Shown here: one piece after another, positions 18,843-27,389 of the stretch
How the letters are laid out: every line of letters starts with the position of its first letter
Numbering within the stretch: position 1 is the stretch's first letter
NCBI RefSeq assembly: GCF_023006325.1
Contig: NZ_JAINDF010000006.1
Coordinates: 124,001-188,000, forward strand
DNA: 64,000 bases
Reading direction: 5' to 3'
Origin: Kordiimonas marina
GTDB taxonomy: Bacteria; Pseudomonadota; Alphaproteobacteria; Sphingomonadales; Kordiimonadaceae
Position numbers and translations under genes: made by a program
The notes under the pieces: generated by a model
What the model was told of the DNA's origin: nothing
Databases searched by the model: none
Seen by the model: only the letters and a program-made list of their open reading frames with translations

Positions 18843-19496
18843 ATGGAGTTTATTTCCAACCGAGTTTTGCTTCTAAGCGTGATGGCGCTGCCGTTCCTGG
18901 TCGCTGTAACCTTGCGGGAAGCAGGGCGTTCCTTCATGGCTTACAAGCTGGGGGATCAGACCCAGAAGGCATCTGGCCGTATGTCGCTGAACCCGCTCGT
19001 TCATGCACACCCGATCTATACCGGGCTCCTGCCGGCGATCAGCTTCCTGTCGGGAATGCCTTTCCTGCTCGGTTTTGCCAAGCCGGTCGTGGTTCAAAGC
19101 GCCTTCTTCCGCAAATTGCGCCGGGATCTGGCGCTGATGGCGCTTGCGGGGCCGCTGACGAACCTGACCCTCGCTTTTCTGTCCGCCGGGCTGATGCGGC
19201 TCGCGGTCAATTATGGCCTCACGGCCAATAGCTGGATCGTCAATACCACGGCTTTCGGTGTGCTGATGAACTGCATGTTCCTGGTCCTCAACATCCTGCC
19301 GATCCCGCCACTGGATGGTGGCAAACTGCTGGAACAATTCCTGCCGTATCACTTCGCGCAGGGCTTCCGCTCCGTAGAACCCTATGCTTTTCTGATTATC
19401 TTGGGCATTATTATCGTGGCGCCGGGCATAATCGTGACGCCGACTTATATGCTGGCCAGTGCTATCATTGGCGTATTCGGACTGTCTGCATTCTAA
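18843..19496 (+). CDS. Site-2 protease family membrane protein, zinc motif lost (probable pseudoprotease)
   Basis: A 217-aa polytopic membrane protein of the M50 site-2 protease family, by its ordered signatures: A-Y-K-L-G-D, then GRMSLNPLVHAHPI, GFAKPV, ALAGPLTNL and LNILPIPPLDGGK. In active family members the first helix carries HExxH (usually H-E-x-A-H) just before the A-Y-x-L-G-D. Here that segment reads L-R25-E26-A-G-R29-S-F-M-A-Y, so both zinc histidines are arginine; Glu26 and the third ligand Asp158 remain. It looks intact rather than decayed (full length, normal composition, packed between nagZ and scpA). A non-proteolytic role is inferred. Confidence 0.85.
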   Translation: MEFISNRVLLLSVMALPFLVAVTLREAGRSFMAYKLGDQTQKASGRMSLNPLVHAHPIYTGLLPAISFLSGMPFLLGFAKPVVVQSAFFRKLRRDLALMALAGPLTNLTLAFLSAGLMRLAVNYGLTANSWIVNTTAFGVLMNCMFLVLNILPIPPLDGGKLLEQFLPYHFAQGFRSVEPYAFLIILGIIIVAPGIIVTPTYMLASAIIGVFGLSAF

Positions 19497-19499
19497 AAC

Positions 19500-20297
19500 A
19501 TGGATTTTGAGGAAGACATAAAGCCCGAGATGGCCGGTCGAACAGACCCTAACCAGCTTGTCCTGCATATGGACGGGTTCGAAGGGCCTTTGGACGTGCT
19601 TCTGGTGCTTGCCCGGGCGCAGAAGGTCGACCTCACGCAGATATCGATCCTGGAGCTTGTCGAACAGTTCCTTGAATTCGTGACAGCGGCGAAGAAGCTG
19701 AAGCTGGAGCTGGCGGCTGACTATCTGGTGATGGCGGCGTGGCTTGCCTACCTAAAATCCCGCTTGCTGCTGCCGAAGGATGACGATGACGAGGAACCCT
19801 CGGCCGAGGAACTGGCCTTCCGTCTGCAACTCAGGCTGCAACGGCTGGAAGCCATGCGCGAAGCCGGGGCCCAGCTCATGGCGCGGGACCGCATGGGGCG
19901 TGAGGTATTCCGCCGCGGCCAGCCCGAAGGCCTGAAGCTTATGAAGAATGGCGCCTATGACCTGACGCTCTATGAGCTTCTCAAGGCCTATGCTGAAAAT
20001 TGCCAGCGCCATTCGATTACCGAAATCCGCATTGAACGCCGCCCGGTTTATGCCCTTGAGGATGCCATCGACAGGCTTTCGGGCCTGATTGGCAAAACCT
20101 TTACCTGGGCGCGGCTTGCAACCTTTTTGCCGAACAATCTGAAGGACGACAGGCTCAGGCGTTCCGCGCTTGCCAGCATGTTCGCCGCCAGCCTGGAACT
20201 GGCGCGCCAAGGCCATGCCGAGCTGAGGCAGATGGAAACCTTCGGCCCGATTTATCTGAAGCAGCGCAGCGGCGATGACGGCGCGGCTCCAGAATGA
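19500..20297 (+). CDS. scpA: Segregation and condensation protein A
   Basis: Kleisin subunit of the SMC-ScpAB condensin, 265 aa. The N-terminal kleisin motif is clear: LVLHMDGFEGPLDVLLVLAR, then LTQISILELVEQFLEF and LAADYLVMAAWLAYLKSRLL. A C-terminal winged-helix region follows. The ATG lies 3 bases after the preceding stop and has no good ribosome site, so coupling to the upstream gene is likely. The in-frame ATG at 19530 is an alternative that keeps the kleisin motif. Followed 29 bases later by scpB. Confidence 0.93.
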   Translation: MDFEEDIKPEMAGRTDPNQLVLHMDGFEGPLDVLLVLARAQKVDLTQISILELVEQFLEFVTAAKKLKLELAADYLVMAAWLAYLKSRLLLPKDDDDEEPSAEELAFRLQLRLQRLEAMREAGAQLMARDRMGREVFRRGQPEGLKLMKNGAYDLTLYELLKAYAENCQRHSITEIRIERRPVYALEDAIDRLSGLIGKTFTWARLATFLPNNLKDDRLRRSALASMFAASLELARQGHAELRQMETFGPIYLKQRSGDDGAAPE

Positions 20298-20326
20298 TTT
20301 TTGACCGCATGAAGTGACAGACCTGA

Positions 20327-21097
20327 ATGACAGACATTTCCGAAAGCCTGCCAGAGCAGACGACAGAACAAGCGCCAGAAAAGGCACCGGTACAAGCAAT
20401 TGAACACCGGCGCATGGTCGAAGCGACCTTGTTCGCGAGCGAAAACCCCATGTCGGTTGAGGAAATCGCCGAACGCCTGCCTGATGGTGTCGATGTCGCC
20501 ATGCATATCGAGGCCCTGACGGAGTCCTATGCCACCGCAGGCGTCAACCTCGTTTATGTGGCGGGCAAATATATGTTCCGCACGGCGGCCGACCTGGCCT
20601 TCCTGCTCCGCCGGGAAGTGGATGAGCCCAGGAAGCTCTCCCGCGCGGCGGTGGAAACCATGGCGATCATCGCCTATCACCAGCCGGTCACGCGGGCAGA
20701 GATCGAGGAGATCCGAGGGGTCACCATTTCCAAGGGTACGCTTGATGTTCTGATCGAAGCGGGCTGGGTCCGGATGATGGGGCGCAGGCGGACGCCGGGC
20801 CGTCCGGTAACCTATGGTACCAGCGAAGGTTTTCTGGTTCACTTTGGTCTCGAAAGTGTTAAAGACCTGCCGGGTATGGCAGATTTGAAGGCTGCGGGTC
20901 TTCTCGACAGTGTCGATGTCGCGCTCGATAAATTGGGCGGGATGCCGTCGCCCGCCGAAGCGCTGGAGCAGGAAGACGCGCAGATCGACCTTGAGGATGC
21001 GATCGCCCGGTCCGAACGCGAAGCGGCTGACAGCAGACGCAATCCGGCGCCTCAGACCGAGGCAGATGAAAATAGCGCCGAAAGTGCCGAGCAATAG
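20327..21097 (+). CDS. scpB: Segregation and condensation protein B
   Basis: Winged-helix partner of ScpA in the SMC condensin complex, 256 aa. Two tandem winged helices: the first begins EATLFASENPMSVEEIAERL; the second contains AAVETMAIIAYHQPVTRAEI, ending at GRPVTYGTSEGFLVHFGL. The N-terminal 25 residues are Glu/Gln/Ala-rich, and the C-terminal 60 are acidic and disordered. The tight link with scpA supports joint expression; a 77-base gap then leads to tatA. Confidence 0.94.
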   Translation: MTDISESLPEQTTEQAPEKAPVQAIEHRRMVEATLFASENPMSVEEIAERLPDGVDVAMHIEALTESYATAGVNLVYVAGKYMFRTAADLAFLLRREVDEPRKLSRAAVETMAIIAYHQPVTRAEIEEIRGVTISKGTLDVLIEAGWVRMMGRRRTPGRPVTYGTSEGFLVHFGLESVKDLPGMADLKAAGLLDSVDVALDKLGGMPSPAEALEQEDAQIDLEDAIARSEREAADSRRNPAPQTEADENSAESAEQ

Positions 21098-21174
21098 CTT
21101 GTTGTGTGCAGTCGGCGACGATAGAGTGTAGCGAATTTCAGGGGCGGGGTGCCCCGCAAGGGAGATAAATAGTT

Positions 21175-21411
21175 ATGTTTCCAGGATGGATGCAGATTGC
21201 GATTGTGATCATTCTGATCATGCTGCTCTTTGGTCGCGGTAAGATTTCGGACCTTATGGGCGATGTCGCCAAGGGGATCACCAGTTTCCGCAAGGGCCTG
21301 AAGGAAGGCGCCGAGCCGGAAGTGACGGAAGCGCCGAAGCCTGTCGAAGACAAGCGCACGATCGAAGGCGAAACCGTCAAGACCGAAGAAAAGGAAAAGG
21401 ACAAAGCCTAA
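21175..21411 (+). CDS. tatA: Twin-arginine translocase subunit TatA
   Basis: Pore-forming Tat subunit, 78 aa. One N-terminal helix ([14 protein letters not shown]), the F-G-R-G-K-I hinge and the amphipathic helix [18 protein letters not shown] are all canonical. The C-terminal tail is Lys/Glu-rich. The leader contains a small GC hairpin (21144-21157) and the ribosome site AGGGAGA 9 bases before ATG. It forms an operon with tatB and tatC. Confidence 0.96.
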   Translation: MFPGWMQIAIVIILIMLLFGRGKISDLMGDVAKGITSFRKGLKEGAEPEVTEAPKPVEDKRTIEGETVKTEEKEKDKA

Positions 21412-21463
21412 GGCTTGTCCTTTTGTTCAAGAGTAGCTTCTAGGGTCGGGAGGCCCTCAATCC

Positions 21464-21847
21464 ATGTTTGACGTCGGCGGAATGGAAGTGCTGGTCGTTG
21501 GTGTCGTCGCGCTCATTGTGGTCGGCCCCAAGGATTTGCCTCGGCTCCTGCGCTCGGCCGGGGCCATTGTCCGCAAGATCCGCGAAATGGCCAACGAGTT
21601 CAAAGCCGGTATCGACACGCTGGCGACCGAGGTGGAGCAGGAAGTGGCACGCGAAGCCGACCCCTTTGCCGACCTTAGGCAGGAGGAGGGCTTGCAGCCC
21701 GGCATGAGCCCCGAGGAAGTCACCAAGCATATCATGGCAAACCGGGAGCGGGAGGCGGCTGAAAAGGCCGCGATGGAGGAAGCGCAGAAGCAGTCCTCCA
21801 CCGATACGGCGAGCAAGGATAAAGACGGGGAGGGCGCCAGCTCATGA
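21464..21847 (+). CDS. tatB: Twin-arginine translocase subunit TatB
   Basis: Receptor-complex Tat subunit, 127 aa. The N-terminus M-F-D-V-G-G-M-E, hydrophobic helix (V-L-V-V-G-V-V-A-L-I-V-V) and the hinge G-P-K-D-L-P define TatB. An amphipathic helix (LLRSAGAIVRKIREMANEFK) and a charged tail follow. Its stop overlaps the tatC ATG by four bases (21844-21847), so translation is coupled. Confidence 0.95.
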   Translation: MFDVGGMEVLVVGVVALIVVGPKDLPRLLRSAGAIVRKIREMANEFKAGIDTLATEVEQEVAREADPFADLRQEEGLQPGMSPEEVTKHIMANREREAAEKAAMEEAQKQSSTDTASKDKDGEGASS

Positions 21848-22704
21848 TGACGCCCGAAGACCAAGGCCCGGAAAGCCAAAAGGCAGGGGCCGAAAAGGAA
21901 ACCCTGCCTGCCAAGCCTGACATTATCGACGAGCCCGATGAGATCGATGCCAGCCGTGCGCCGCTTCTCGATCATCTGATCGAACTGCGCGCGCGTCTGA
22001 TCAAGGTGATGATCGGTCTGATTATCGCCTTCGGGATCGGCCTTTATTTCGCCGAGGATATTTTCAACATCCTCGCGCGGCCTTACATGATGGCGCAGAC
22101 CCACGGGCATGAGCGGCGGATGATCTACACCGCGCTCACCGAAGGTTTCTTCGTGAACCTCAAGGTGGCGCTGTATGCCGCCTTCATCGTGACCTTCCCG
22201 CTGCTCGCCTTGCAGATATGGAAGTTCGTGGCACCGGGGCTTTATAAAAGCGAGCGCCGGGCTTTCCTGCCGTTCCTGGTGGCCACACCGGTCCTGTTCG
22301 CGATGGGCGCCTGCCTCGCCTATTTCATGGTGATCCCGTACGCCTGGAAATTCCTCTTGAGCTACGAACAGACGGGCGGGCACGGGATGGTCGCCATCGC
22401 CGCCGAAGCGAAGGTGAGCGAATATCTCTCGCTGGTCATGCAGATGATTTTCGGCTTCGGCGTAGCTTTCCTGATGCCGGTCGCGCTGACGCTCATGGGC
22501 CGGGCAGGCATCATTTCGGCTGCGAGCCTCCGGGAAAAGCGGCGCTATGTCATCGTGGTGATTTTCCTGATCGCGGCGTTCCTTACGCCACCTGACCCGA
22601 TCAGCCAGATCGCCCTTGGCATCCCCATGCTGCTGCTTTATGAAATCTCGATCCTGATGATTGCGTCGACCGAGAAGAAACGTGCCGCCAAATCCGAGGA
22701 ATAA
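21844..22704 (+). CDS. tatC: Twin-arginine translocase subunit TatC
   Basis: Six-helix Tat receptor for twin-arginine signal peptides, 286 aa. The family core begins at APLLDHLIELRARLIKVMIG (residues ~39-58), and the conserved TEGFFVNLKVALYAAFIVTFP and FLTPPDPISQI segments are present. The 35-residue acidic N-terminal extension before the core is longer than in E. coli TatC. Confidence 0.97.
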   Translation: MMTPEDQGPESQKAGAEKETLPAKPDIIDEPDEIDASRAPLLDHLIELRARLIKVMIGLIIAFGIGLYFAEDIFNILARPYMMAQTHGHERRMIYTALTEGFFVNLKVALYAAFIVTFPLLALQIWKFVAPGLYKSERRAFLPFLVATPVLFAMGACLAYFMVIPYAWKFLLSYEQTGGHGMVAIAAEAKVSEYLSLVMQMIFGFGVAFLMPVALTLMGRAGIISAASLREKRRYVIVVIFLIAAFLTPPDPISQIALGIPMLLLYEISILMIASTEKKRAAKSEE

Positions 22705-22758
22705 GCCCAGCTTTTTCCATGGACGGCCGATCAAAACTTTAAATGACAGAGACAAGCG

Positions 22759-24036
22759 ATGTTTGACCTGAAACTGATCCGCGACAACCCTGAAGAATTC
22801 GACCGTGCGCTCGCGCGCCGGGGTGAAGACCCGCGTGCCGCCGAAATCCTGGCGCTCGACGAAAAGCACAGGGCGCTGATTACCGAAGCTCAAACCTCGC
22901 AAGCGCGCCGGAACGAGGCCTCGAAGCTGATCGGCAAGGCCAAAGCCCAGGGCAACGAAGAAGAAGCCCAGGCCTTGATGGCGGAAGTCAGCGGCCTTAA
23001 GGACAAGTTGACCCAGCTTGAAGAAGACGCGCGTAACGCGGGCGAGCAGCTCAACCTGCTGATGATGCATCTGCCCAACGCGGTTTATGATGATGTCCCG
23101 CAGGGTGATAGCGAAGACGATAATGTCGAGGTACGCACCTGGGGCACCCCGCGCGAATTCGATTTTGCACCCAAGGAGCATTTCGACCTCGGTGAAGCCA
23201 TGGGGCTGATGGACTTCGAGCGCGCGGCCAAAATGTCCGGTTCGCGCTTCGTGATCCTGAAGGGCGGCATCGCCCGGCTTGAGCGCGCGCTCGGCCAGTT
23301 CATGCTGGACCTGCACACGCGCGAACACGGCTATACCGAGGTGCTGACGCCTGCCATGGTGCGCGATACGGCGCTTTTCGGCACCGGTCAGCTGCCCAAG
23401 TTCGGTGAGGATGCCTTCCGCACGACGACCGATCATTGGCTGATCCCGACCTCCGAGGTCACGCTCACCAACATGCATTCCGGTGAAATCCTCGATGAGG
23501 AGACGCTGCCGCTCCGCTTCACCGCGCACAGCCAGTGTTTCCGGGCTGAAGCGGGCTCCGCCGGTCGTGATACCCGCGGCATGATCCGCCAGCACCAGTT
23601 CGAAAAGGTCGAAATGGTGTCTGTTACGACCCCGGAACAATCGGATGATGAGCTGGAACGCATGACCGGTTGCGCCGAAGAAGTGCTGAAGCGGCTTGAG
23701 CTGCCGTACCGCGTGGTCAAGCTGTGTACCGGTGATATCGGTTTCAGCGCGCGCCGCACCTATGACATTGAGGTCTGGCTGCCGGGGCAGGACAAATACC
23801 GTGAGATTTCCAGCTGTTCGGTCTGTGGTGACTTCCAGGCCCGCCGCCTGAAGATGCGCTGCCGTCCGAAGGGCGAGAAGAACACCCGCTTCGTCCATAC
23901 GCTCAATGGCTCGGGCCTTGCGGTTGGCCGCACGCTGATCGCGGTTCTGGAAAACTACCAGCTGGCAGACGGTTCGATCCGCATTCCTGAGGTGCTGAAG
24001 CCCTATATGGGCGGCCTCGACCAGATCGGCGTCTGA
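22759..24036 (+). CDS. serS: Seryl-tRNA synthetase
   Basis: Class II synthetase charging tRNA-Ser and tRNA-Sec, 425 aa. It starts [20 protein letters not shown], has the long N-terminal coiled-coil arm (residues ~30-100), motif 2 around [17 protein letters not shown], and motif 3 [21 protein letters not shown] 54-base gap separates it from tatC. SurE starts 2 bases after its stop. Confidence 0.97.
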   Translation: MFDLKLIRDNPEEFDRALARRGEDPRAAEILALDEKHRALITEAQTSQARRNEASKLIGKAKAQGNEEEAQALMAEVSGLKDKLTQLEEDARNAGEQLNLLMMHLPNAVYDDVPQGDSEDDNVEVRTWGTPREFDFAPKEHFDLGEAMGLMDFERAAKMSGSRFVILKGGIARLERALGQFMLDLHTREHGYTEVLTPAMVRDTALFGTGQLPKFGEDAFRTTTDHWLIPTSEVTLTNMHSGEILDEETLPLRFTAHSQCFRAEAGSAGRDTRGMIRQHQFEKVEMVSVTTPEQSDDELERMTGCAEEVLKRLELPYRVVKLCTGDIGFSARRTYDIEVWLPGQDKYREISSCSVCGDFQARRLKMRCRPKGEKNTRFVHTLNGSGLAVGRTLIAVLENYQLADGSIRIPEVLKPYMGGLDQIGV

Positions 24037-24038
24037 GC

Positions 24039-24827
24039 ATGGCGCCAGTCTCGACCAAGCGAATCCTGATCTCGAACGATGATGGTATCCGGGCGCCGGG
24101 GCTTGAAATCCTTGAGCGCGTCGCCCGCCAGTTTTCCGACGATGTCTGGGTGGTCGCACCTGAGGACGAGCAGTCCGGCGCCAGCCATTCGCTGACGCTG
24201 ACCCGGCCCCTGCGCGTGCGGGAACTGGGACCTAAACGCTGGGCCATCTCCGGCACGCCGACCGACTGCGTGATGATGGCGCTGAACAAGATCATGGCGG
24301 ACAATCTGCCGACGCTGATCCTGTCCGGCGTCAACCGTGGCGGCAACCTGGCTGAGGACGTTACCTATTCGGGCACAGTATCGGTCGCCATGGAAGGTAC
24401 GCTTGCGGGCATCCCGTCGATCGCGCTCAGCCAGTGCATCCGCCCGGATGAACCGGTCTATTGGGAGACGGCGGAACGCCATGCGCCTGAGGTGATCAAG
24501 AACCTTCTGGATGAGGGCTGGCCCGCCGATGTGCTGATGAATGTCAATTTCCCGGCCTTCGCCCCCGATGAAATCGGTGGGGTGCGCCTGACCGAGCAGG
24601 GCCGCCGCCAGATGGTCGGCACCAACATCACCGAACGGGTGGACCCGCGCGGCTTCAAATATTACTGGTTCGGCCTTGGCCGTGAGGTCGGGATCCCTGG
24701 CCACCAGACGGATTTGAAGTCGGTCCGGGAAAAATGGATTTCGGTCACGCCGCTGCATCTGGACCTTACCCACCATGAAACCCGGCAGGCGCTTCAGGGT
24801 AAAATCGAGCGCGCTTTCAAGGCCTGA
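24039..24827 (+). CDS. surE: 5'/3'-nucleotidase SurE
   Basis: Metal-dependent nucleoside monophosphatase of stationary-phase survival, 262 aa. Metal site ILISNDDGIRAPGL, the AP-E-D-E-Q-S-G-A-S-H-S loop, the GTPTDCV motif and LSGVNRGGNLAEDVTYSGTV are all standard. Its stop overlaps the in-frame ATG at 24827 of the next reading frame. The surE-pcm-nlpD order seen in many proteobacteria is here reduced to surE-nlpD. Confidence 0.95.
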   Translation: MAPVSTKRILISNDDGIRAPGLEILERVARQFSDDVWVVAPEDEQSGASHSLTLTRPLRVRELGPKRWAISGTPTDCVMMALNKIMADNLPTLILSGVNRGGNLAEDVTYSGTVSVAMEGTLAGIPSIALSQCIRPDEPVYWETAERHAPEVIKNLLDEGWPADVLMNVNFPAFAPDEIGGVRLTEQGRRQMVGTNITERVDPRGFKYYWFGLGREVGIPGHQTDLKSVREKWISVTPLHLDLTHHETRQALQGKIERAFKA

Positions 24828-24907
24828 TGCTCTCCTTCCTGTTACCGCAGCCAGGATATGCTGAGGGGGCTGTTGCTCCTTCTGCTCCAACTCGGTATCG
24901 TGGAGCC

Positions 24908-25930
24908 ATGATGGGTGGAGGACAGTTTCGGGCAATCTTGCGCGCGGCCTTTTGGGCTGGGCTCTGCTTGCCTTTTCTTGCGGCCTGCGGGCATAGCCCG
25001 ACAGGGCCTGCCGCCATTCCCCCTGTATACGAAATCCGCAACGCGCCTGTGCCTGTGCCGTATCCGAAGGCGAAGCCGACCTACGCTGAACGTGTCAGTG
25101 GAAAAGCCTCAAGAGCACGGGCGACAGCTGTTCGGGCAGGGCGCACGGTGACGGTTCGCAAGGGTGATACACTGTTCGCCATTTCGCGCGCAAACGGTAT
25201 CCCGGTCCGGGACCTGATCGACGCCAACAAGATGCGCCCGCCCTATGCACTGTCTGTCGGGCAACAGATTCGCCTGCCTGCGGCCAAAATCCATGTGGTC
25301 CAGAAGGGCGAGACCAGCTACGGCATCTCCCGCCAGTATGGTGTGACAGTGTCCGAGCTGATGGAAGCCAACCACATCAAATCCCCCTATACGCTGGTGA
25401 TCGGCCAGAAACTGGTGCTGCCGGGGGGCGCGGAGGAGGCAACCGCGTCGGTCTCGCCCCAGCCACAGGTTTCGTCGCGGCACACGCGGCACGGCAGACG
25501 CAGCACAACCCACTATACGCCGCCACCGCGGTCCGGCAGCGGCTTTATCTGGCCCGTGAGCGGCAAGCTCGCGTCCCGGTTCGGCCCCAAGTCGGGCGGG
25601 CTGCATAATGACGGCATCAATATCATCGCGCCGCGCGGCACGCCGGTCCGGGCGGCTGAGGTCGGCGTGGTCGTCTATGCCTCAAACGCGCTTGAAGGCT
25701 ACGGCAACCTGCTGCTGATCCGCCACAGCGGTGGCTGGATCACCGCCTATGCCCATAATGAGAGGCTGCTGGTGCGGCCCGGTCAGCAGGTGAAGAAGGG
25801 CCAGGTGGTGGCGCGGGTTGGCTCCACGGGTGGGGTGATGACCCCGCAGCTGCATTTTGAAATCCGCCGCGGACGGCAGGTGCTGGACCCGCTCCGTTAC
25901 CTCAGGCCGCAGACAGCGCAGTCCCGGTAA
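24908..25930 (+). CDS. NlpD/DipM-like lipoprotein: two LysM domains and degenerate M23 domain
   Basis: Outer-membrane lipoprotein, about 340 aa. The lipobox L-A-A-C ends a short signal peptide. LysM 1 (VRKGDTLFAISRANGIPVRD) and LysM 2 (VQKGETSYGISRQYGVTVSE) bind peptidoglycan. The C-terminal LytM/M23 domain runs from about residue 210. It reads G-L-H-N-D-G-I-N-I and T-P-Q-L-H-F-E-I: the usual second HxH is Q-L-H and the first Asp is Asn, as in NlpD and DipM. It is therefore probably an amidase activator at the division site, not a hydrolase. The start could be 24827 (overlapping surE), 24908 or 24911; I chose the one giving a normal lipoprotein signal. Confidence 0.85.
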   Translation: MMGGGQFRAILRAAFWAGLCLPFLAACGHSPTGPAAIPPVYEIRNAPVPVPYPKAKPTYAERVSGKASRARATAVRAGRTVTVRKGDTLFAISRANGIPVRDLIDANKMRPPYALSVGQQIRLPAAKIHVVQKGETSYGISRQYGVTVSELMEANHIKSPYTLVIGQKLVLPGGAEEATASVSPQPQVSSRHTRHGRRSTTHYTPPPRSGSGFIWPVSGKLASRFGPKSGGLHNDGINIIAPRGTPVRAAEVGVVVYASNALEGYGNLLLIRHSGGWITAYAHNERLLVRPGQQVKKGQVVARVGSTGGVMTPQLHFEIRRGRQVLDPLRYLRPQTAQSR

Positions 25931-25939
25931 CTCATTGGA

Positions 25940-26827
25940 TTAAAAGCCGACTTTACGGCCGTGACGGCCGGCGATGTCAGCGACAAACTGCCAGGCCGTG
26001 CGGCCTGACCGGTTGCCGCGAGTCTTCGCCCATTCAAGTGCGTCGGCCCGCCAGTCGACATCATCCAATCCGAATTCCTTGAGATAACCTTCGACCATGG
26101 CGAGATAGTCTGTCTGGTCGGACGGGTGAAACCCGAGCCACAGGCCAAACCGGTCGGAAAGCGCGATGGTTTCGTCCATCGACTCGTTCGGATGAATGCC
26201 GGTGGCGCTTTCCTGTTCCATCATCGTGCGCGGCAGCAGGTGGCGGCGGTTGGAGGTGGCGTAGAAGACCACATTGTCAGGCCGGCCCTCGAGCCCGCCT
26301 TCAAGCACGGATTTAAGCGCCTTGAAGTCGGTATCGGGATTGTTGAAGCTGAGGTCGTCACAGTAAACGATGAAGCGGCGGTCAAGCCCGCGCAGCGCGC
26401 CGAGGAGTGCGGGCAGGGCGGCGATATCCTCCCGGTGGATTTCAATGAGCGCAGGCGCCTCGGCCCCCATTTCGGCGGCAAGCGCACCCTGTACGGCCTT
26501 GATCAGCGTGCTTTTGCCCATGCCGCGCGCACCCCAAAGAAGCGCATTGTTGGCGGACAGCCCGGCGGCAAACCGGCGGCTGTTCTCAAGAAGGGTTGCT
26601 TTGACGCGGTCGATGCCTTTTAGGAGCGTGAGGTGAGGCGCGGCCACATGGCTTACCGGGCGCAAACCATGGTGCTCGGCCTCGAACACATATGCGGCGA
26701 AACCGTCCTCCACAACAAGCGGCTGGGCCTTGCCTTGCACCCTTTCCAGCGTGTCTGCCAGGCGGTGGATGGCATCAATAAGCGCCTTGCCCGTCTCCTG
26801 ATCGATCCCGTTGTTGATTTTAGGCAC
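25940..26827 (-). CDS. DUF815-family AAA-type ATPase
   Basis: ATPase of the DUF815 family, about 295 aa, function unknown. Walker A is LLWGARGMGKSTLIKA; Walker B is R-F-I-V-Y-C-D-D-L-S-F; a sensor-like segment FYATSNRRHLLPR follows. The GTG at 26827 (peptide V-P-K-I-N-N-G) is preceded by AAAGGG six bases upstream. The ATG at 26869 has no ribosome site, so the GTG start is preferred. It is convergent with the NlpD gene (9 bases between stops) and divergent from yajC. Confidence 0.85.
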   Translation of the reverse strand: MPKINNGIDQETGKALIDAIHRLADTLERVQGKAQPLVVEDGFAAYVFEAEHHGLRPVSHVAAPHLTLLKGIDRVKATLLENSRRFAAGLSANNALLWGARGMGKSTLIKAVQGALAAEMGAEAPALIEIHREDIAALPALLGALRGLDRRFIVYCDDLSFNNPDTDFKALKSVLEGGLEGRPDNVVFYATSNRRHLLPRTMMEQESATGIHPNESMDETIALSDRFGLWLGFHPSDQTDYLAMVEGYLKEFGLDDVDWRADALEWAKTRGNRSGRTAWQFVADIAGRHGRKVGF

Positions 26828-26990
26828 TTGCAACCCTTTTCTTTGGCTCCCATCTAGGGGAGAACGCATAACACGGGACAGCCGCCTTTACGAGGCTTGC
26901 TGTTGCATTTGAAGGCAATACGGCTATAGTCCCGGCGATGGAAAAACGGGGGCGCATATCAGGCGCCCTTATCAGAGAGGTTCTTGTCCT

Positions 26991-27332
26991 ATGTTTTCGA
27001 CCCCTGTCTTTGCCGCCGCAGCCGGTGCGGCCCAGCAGCAGCCCGGTATGCTTGACGGCCTGATCATGTTCCTGCCGATCATCCTCCTGTTCTGGTTCCT
27101 GGTGCTTCGCCCCCAGAACAAGAAGATGAAAGAACACCGCGAAATGGTGAACAATGTTCGCCGTGGTGACACGGTTGTGACTGCAGGCGGCATCGTCGGC
27201 AAGGTGGCCAAGGTCAAGGACGATAACGAAATCGAAGTCGACATCGCTGAAAACGTCCGCATCCGCGTGGTTAAAGGCACGCTTTCAGATGTGCGCACCA
27301 AGGGCGAGCCGGCCAAGACCGAAGAAAAATAA
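26991..27332 (+). CDS. yajC: Preprotein translocase subunit YajC
   Basis: Small Sec accessory membrane protein, 113 aa. One helix (L-I-M-F-L-P-I-I-L-L-F-W-F-L-V-L) is followed by R-P-Q-N-K-K-M-K-E-H and the cytoplasmic GDTVVTAGGIVGKVAKV domain. It begins the YajC-SecD-SecF operon. A hairpin with a short T-run lies between it and secD. Confidence 0.95.
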   Translation: MFSTPVFAAAAGAAQQQPGMLDGLIMFLPIILLFWFLVLRPQNKKMKEHREMVNNVRRGDTVVTAGGIVGKVAKVKDDNEIEVDIAENVRIRVVKGTLSDVRTKGEPAKTEEK

Positions 27333-27338
27333 AAAAGA

Positions 27339-27375
27339 ACGCCCGAGCGGAAAACCGGTTCGGGCGTCTTTCAGT
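27339..27375 (+). terminator. Terminator or attenuator between yajC and secD
   Basis: ACGCCCGA (27339-27346) pairs with TCGGGCGT (27360-27367). The inner loop can form CGG-AAAA-CCG. Only CTTTCAGTTT follows, so it is probably a partial stop that lowers secDF relative to yajC. Confidence 0.6.
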
Positions 27376-27389
27376 TTAGGGGACTGAGC

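Noticed and set aside
21144-21157. GCGGG-GTGC-CCCGC hairpin in the tatA leader
   Set aside because: Only 5 bp in GC-rich DNA; such stems are expected by chance, so it is mentioned with tatA only.
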